Source: Clostridium gallinarum (lineage in GTDB: Bacteria > Bacillota > Clostridia > Clostridiales > Clostridiaceae). From it: a stretch of 45,694 nucleotides of DNA. The stretch covers positions 1 through 45,694 of the forward strand of contig NZ_JACSQZ010000024.1 in the NCBI RefSeq assembly GCF_014836325.1, given 5' to 3'. Of the stretch, positions 42,658 to 45,694 are shown piece by piece. The position numbers and the translations under genes were made by a program. Every line of letters starts with the position of its first letter. Positions within the stretch are counted from its first letter, which is position 1. The notes below the pieces were generated by a model. It was not told where the DNA came from, searched no databases, and saw only the letters and a list, made by a program, of their open reading frames with translations.

Positions 42658-42734
42658 TTAATAGAAAAAATAGTTAATATAAAAGATTATTAAAGATAGA
42701 ATTTATAAATGAAAAATTAAGGAGAGATGGTTAT

Positions 42735-43358
42735 ATGCCTCATAAAATAGAGAGAGTAAATCAATATGATGATACAAGATTTTCTAGAGAAGTATTACTA
42801 GAGCATGGAGCATTTCTTATTGATGATAAATATAAATGTTCATTTAAAATTATGAATCAAAACACAGCAATAGTAGAGTTTGATAACGAAGTAAATGTTG
42901 ATGAAGTAATTGATGAATTTAGATTTTATGCTGAGCATATAACTAAATTTTATGGTATAAATAATAAACTTATAAAATCATTTAAAGATATTAATATATT
43001 TAAGTTGAATATTGAAGATATTCAACCATCACAATTTTATGTTGATAAAAAGAAAGTTGAATCAGTATCATATTTTATTAAAAGTAGTGATGATATTATT
43101 ATTCCTTTAGTTAAAATTAATGATGAATTAGTTTCAGTAGATGGACATACAAGATTATACGTAGCTACTAAAAGAGACTATAAACAAGTATATGGTTTTT
43201 ATACTTTAACAGAAGATTATATATCAGATTTTGTTTTAGAGGCAAAAAGGAGAAATGTTTTAACTCCATATGATTTGCAAATATTAGAGCATGATGAATA
43301 TAAGATAAAGTGGAATGAGTTTTGTAATAACTTTTTTAGAAATCAAATAGCTAAATAA
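42735..43358 (+). CDS. ParB/Srx-fold N-terminal-domain-like protein
   Basis: 207 residues. N-terminal block MPHKIERVNQYDDTRFSREV then GAFLIDDKYKCSFKI; the core IQPSQFYVDKKKVESV (about 94-109) and LVSVDGHTRLYVATKR (130-145) match the ParB-like DGHxR motif of ParB/Srx enzymes. No DNA-binding helix-turn-helix is evident, so not a partition protein. The DGHTR motif is the nucleotide-binding/catalytic site in relatives such as SbnI. Role unknown. GGAGAG site before the ATG. Confidence 0.65.
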   Translation: MPHKIERVNQYDDTRFSREVLLEHGAFLIDDKYKCSFKIMNQNTAIVEFDNEVNVDEVIDEFRFYAEHITKFYGINNKLIKSFKDINIFKLNIEDIQPSQFYVDKKKVESVSYFIKSSDDIIIPLVKINDELVSVDGHTRLYVATKRDYKQVYGFYTLTEDYISDFVLEAKRRNVLTPYDLQILEHDEYKIKWNEFCNNFFRNQIAK

Positions 43359-43555
43359 AAATTAAGATTATAAATACAAATAAAAGGGTGAGAAAATATG
43401 TAGCAATTAAAATCGTATTATATCTATGTCATAAGGATGATTATGATAATGCTTATAATTTATCAAGAAAATAATTTAATAGATAATAAGTATTTTTATA
43501 TTTTGTGAGATTTATAACAACAATTTTATAAGGAATACTTTAGGGAGTGGGATAC

Positions 43556-43939
43556 GTGTTAAGAACAATTAATGAGGAAGATATATCTATAGCAATTGAT
43601 TTTGCTTGGAAATTAAGTCAAAAACTAGAAACATCAAGTTATCCATTGTATAAGGAAAAAAGTAAACATGAAGATAATATAGAAGGAAGTATTTTTATTA
43701 AGAAAAGTGAGGAAAATACATCAGAAATTTTTGGACTTTCAGTTTCAGATAAATATAAAGGAAAAGGTATTGAAGAAATTTTATTATCTAAATCATTAGA
43801 AGAATTATTTAAATATAATCCATTAATAAATAAAACAATCTTCTTTATTGATGAATGTGAAATAGAAGATTTAAATATGGTGCAGAAAATTGGATTTAAT
43901 TACTTTAGTAGTTATCGTTGCTATGAGGTATGGTTATAA
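43556..43939 (+). CDS. GNAT-like acetyltransferase, short and diverged
   Basis: 127 residues. The segment IFGLSVSDKYKGKGIEEILL (about 61-80) resembles motif A with KGKGI in place of RGxGxG, and IGFNYFSSYRCYEVWL is a GNAT-like end. Start at GTG 43556, 8 nt after GGGAG; the GTG at 43547 overlaps that site. A 28-residue frame at 43388-43474 just upstream may be unrelated debris. Confidence 0.5.
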   Translation: MLRTINEEDISIAIDFAWKLSQKLETSSYPLYKEKSKHEDNIEGSIFIKKSEENTSEIFGLSVSDKYKGKGIEEILLSKSLEELFKYNPLINKTIFFIDECEIEDLNMVQKIGFNYFSSYRCYEVWL

Positions 43940-43962
43940 ATTAAAAGGGGACAAGTAGGATA

Positions 43963-44061
43963 ATGAAGAGAATTATTATTGGAGCAGGAAATACTTCTTA
44001 TGAAGGTTGGATAGGAACACAGGGGAGAGGAGTAAATAAATATGATTATTATAAAAAATGA
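43963..44061 (+). pseudogene. N-terminal fragment of a SAM-dependent methyltransferase-like gene
   Basis: 32 residues with MKRIIIGAGNTSYEGWIGTQ at the start, which resembles the opening of clostridial methyltransferase-type proteins (the GAGxTSYEGWIxTQ phrase), then an abrupt change and a stop that overlaps the next gene's start. AAAGGGGAC before the ATG. Nothing of the SAM-binding core remains. The identity is from pattern memory. Confidence 0.5.
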
Positions 44062-44809
44062 AATTCCAATTTTAGAGTTTGATACAGATGAAAAGTCAGT
44101 TATTATGCCAGAACATGAAAAACTTGACTTGAATTTACCAAGAAAAGCTGTTTTTGCATTTCTAGGTGAACATATAGATATATATGCAAAAAATAATGAA
44201 TGTGAGAAAGTAGCTGAATTTATATCAGCGACCAAAGCATATCCCATATATGTAACTAACTATAAGGGAGAAAATATTTGCTTATGCCAAGCACCTGTTG
44301 GTTCAGCACCAGCAGCACAGTTATTAGATTGGCTTATAGCATATGGTGCTAAGGAAATTATTTCAGCAGGTTCTTGTGGAGCATTAGAGGATTTTCCTGA
44401 AAATACTTTTATTATTCCTAAAAAAGCTTTAAGAGATGAGGGCACATCTTATCATTATATGAAACCATCGCGCTATGTTGATGTTAATAAGGATGCTTTA
44501 ATGGCAATTGAAAAAACTTTAAAAGATCATGGTTTAAAATATGTTGAAGTTATATCCTGGTCTACTGATGGATTTTTTAGAGAAACAAAGGAAAAGGTAT
44601 TATATAGAAAAGAAGAAGGATGCTCAGTTGTTGAAATGGAATGTTCTGCATTAGCTGCTTGTGCACAGATGAGAGGCGTGATATGGGGACAAATTTTGTT
44701 TACAGCGGATAGTTTAGCAGATATTGAGAGATATGATGAAAGAAATTGGGGCGGAGATTCATTTGAATATGCACTAAAACTTTGTTTAGATACTTTAATT
44801 AATATATAG
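44042..44809 (+). CDS. Nucleoside phosphorylase (PNP/UDP family)
   Basis: 255 residues. APVGSAPAAQLLDWLIAYGAKEI (about 80-102) followed by ISAGSCGAL, RDEGTSYHYM and VVEMECSALAACAQMRGV, where the last is the nucleoside-binding MEC/S region. Splits a purine or uridine nucleoside with phosphate. GGGGAGAGGAG before the ATG. Overlaps the end of the methyltransferase fragment. Confidence 0.88.
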   Translation: MIIIKNEIPILEFDTDEKSVIMPEHEKLDLNLPRKAVFAFLGEHIDIYAKNNECEKVAEFISATKAYPIYVTNYKGENICLCQAPVGSAPAAQLLDWLIAYGAKEIISAGSCGALEDFPENTFIIPKKALRDEGTSYHYMKPSRYVDVNKDALMAIEKTLKDHGLKYVEVISWSTDGFFRETKEKVLYRKEEGCSVVEMECSALAACAQMRGVIWGQILFTADSLADIERYDERNWGGDSFEYALKLCLDTLINI

Positions 44810-44890
44810 AAGTTTGAGAATAGAAGGGTAATTTTATATTTTTTGAAATATATATTCCATTAATGTATTTTCTTGAAAGGAGACATTTCT

Positions 44891-45007
44891 ATGGAGAAAG
44901 TAGCAAATTTATTTTCTATTAAAATATCATCTCTACTTATTGGAATAGGGCTTGTAATTATTATAGTATTAGCCATCATCATCTGTAGGAAAAAAATTAG
45001 CTCATAA
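44891..45007 (+). CDS. Very small membrane protein, 38 residues
   Basis: One membrane helix (about 14-33, IGIGLVIIIVLAIIICR) with a Lys-rich C-terminus (RKKISS). AAAGGAGAC 8 nt before the ATG makes translation plausible. It overlaps, in another frame, the start of the GNAT remnant at 44973, so it may be a by-product of the broken gene. Confidence 0.4.
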   Translation: MEKVANLFSIKISSLLIGIGLVIIIVLAIIICRKKISS

Positions 45008-45194
45008 ATTGTTTCAAGTAATGATAAGTGAAATTAAAAAAGAGGGAATGACAGATTTTAGAGGAGAAACAAGGGTTACAAACTATCCTATGCAAAAAGT
45101 ATTTAGTGATTTTAATTTTATAAATGTAGAAACCTTTAAAGACTATTATGATAATCCTATTGAGGATGCATTGAGATATCAGTTAAATATATGA
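44973..45194 (+). pseudogene. C-terminal remnant of a GNAT acetyltransferase
   Basis: The frame is open from 44973 (stop at 44970) to 45194. It begins with SVGKKLAHKLFQVMISEIKK, like the end of acetyl-CoA motif A (GxGKKL), and continues with NYPMQKVFSDFNFINVETFKDYYD, like the GNAT C-terminal part. No start codon or N-terminal half is found upstream in the window. Confidence 0.5.
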
Positions 45195-45248
45195 ATAGTA
45201 TTTATTTTTAATACAAGCCTATTTAAGGGATTATAGGAGAGGTTTAAA

Positions 45249-45422
45249 ATGGGAATAGAATTTTTTATTATAGCCTTAATTTTATTAATTATATTTAATG
45301 TTGTGTATTATATGCCAAATAAGTTAAAAGAATATGAAGAAAAGCAAGCACTGTATTTAAAGGAATTAAATATTAGATTAAATAGAATTGAAAATAAAAT
45401 AGACGAAATAAAAAAGGAATGA
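45249..45422 (+). CDS. Small membrane protein with coiled-coil tail, 57 residues
   Basis: N-terminal membrane helix (about 4-21), then a charged helical tail with heptad spacing (LYLKELNIRLNRIENKIDEI). AGGAGAGG 7 nt before the ATG. Its stop overlaps the ribosome-binding region of the next gene (45426), so the pair is probably co-expressed. Confidence 0.55.
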   Translation: MGIEFFIIALILLIIFNVVYYMPNKLKEYEEKQALYLKELNIRLNRIENKIDEIKKE

Positions 45423-45425
45423 TAG

Positions 45426-45560
45426 ATGATGTATTTACCTCATATCAAAAAGAGTTTTGCTTTTTTTATGGCTTATGATATTACAGATATAATAATACTA
45501 ACAGTTATTATTTTATTTTTAATGGGATTTATACTTTACAAAAAGAAGCATAAGAAGTGA
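45426..45560 (+). CDS. Small membrane protein, 44 residues
   Basis: One membrane helix (about 20-38, TDIIILTVIILFLMGFILY) and a Lys/His-rich end. Coupled to the preceding gene by a 3-nt gap with AAAAGGAATG upstream; the second ATG (45429) is also possible. No family recognised. Confidence 0.5.
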   Translation: MMYLPHIKKSFAFFMAYDITDIIILTVIILFLMGFILYKKKHKK

Positions 45561-45612
45561 TAAAGATTTACTATGTTATTTTAAATATTTATTTGCTCTA
45601 ATCATTTTGATA

Positions 45613-45693
45613 CTAATGAAAAAATATTAGTATTCCAATTATTATTGGGATAAATACAATTAGTAATGATATAATAAATATATTTTTTATAAC
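45613..45693 (-). CDS. C-terminal end of a possible membrane protein, cut by window edge
   Basis: 27 open codons on the minus strand ending in TAG, giving a very hydrophobic stretch (IISLLIVFIPIIIGILIFF). It could be the last helix of a larger protein to the right. Weak, because AT-rich DNA readily yields such frames. Confidence 0.3.
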   Translation of the reverse strand, partial: VIKNIFIISLLIVFIPIIIGILIFFH

Positions 45694-45694
45694 T

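Noticed and set aside
42735..43358. Chromosome-partition ParB
   Set aside because: Only the DGHxR fold is shared; there is no helix-turn-helix DNA-binding domain, no ParA neighbour and no parS-like site.

Overview
The window looks like chromosomal DNA of a low-GC Firmicute, most likely Clostridium sensu stricto. The base composition is strongly AT-rich, Shine-Dalgarno sites are strong, factor-independent terminators are frequent, and the gene families are typical of clostridia (DUF1540, DUF3784, DUF421/DUF4363, L-serine dehydratase alpha/beta, the SelD/YqeB/YqeC/YedF set). The species assignment is inference; no rRNA is present.

Layout. 1-850: 5' part of an ISLre2-like (UPF0236) transposase on the minus strand, with its start codon in a hairpin, followed by copy A of a structured dispersed repeat. 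846-2572: a DUF3784-like membrane protein, then a PadR regulator with tandem operators and its partner membrane protein. 2641-11383: a complete arginine biosynthesis cluster on the minus strand, transcribed argG-argH-argC-argJ-argB-argD-argF from an ArgR-like promoter. AT-rich inverted-repeat elements interrupt it; one carries an oppositely oriented four-helix-bundle (S23/Avd-like) gene. 12029-23187: mixed housekeeping and hypothetical genes, including a gluzincin-like HExxH protein, a ComEC-like metallo-beta-lactamase-fold protein, DUF421/DUF4363, a uridine-kinase-like protein, serine dehydratase, a divergent HxlR/flavin reductase pair, DUF1540 and MscS. 23350-27100: selD-yqeC-yqeB-mogA-like-yedF, the gene set tied to selenium-dependent molybdenum hydroxylases; no selA, selB, selC or hydroxylase lies in the window. 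27242-36505: NUDIX, a degenerate ThiM-like protein, a 1122-residue PAS/GGDEF/EAL protein, initiator tRNA-Met, RecQ, a small siroheme reductase-like protein and a short coiled-coil protein. 36690-40558: a GNAT enzyme and an MFS/RpiR/HAD group. 41261 to the end: accessory genes (alpha/beta hydrolase, DUF4375, ParB-like protein, nucleoside phosphorylase) mixed with broken gene fragments and very small membrane proteins.

The most unusual signal is a repeat of about 95-155 bp present four times (553-707; 36091-36243 inverted; 37356-37452; 40886-40983). Each copy has a 15-bp stem closing a loop of exactly 43 nt with an almost invariant GC-rich core. Between copies there is a compensatory G-C to T-A change in the stem. 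It overlaps the 3' end of one gene and is otherwise intergenic. A second family, with ends related to ATTCTACATTTTACATTCTT, sits in the arg cluster and supplies the last codons or stop region of several genes.

There is no CRISPR array, clear prophage, toxin-antitoxin pair or defence island. All functional calls are from reading motifs by eye; no database search was run.
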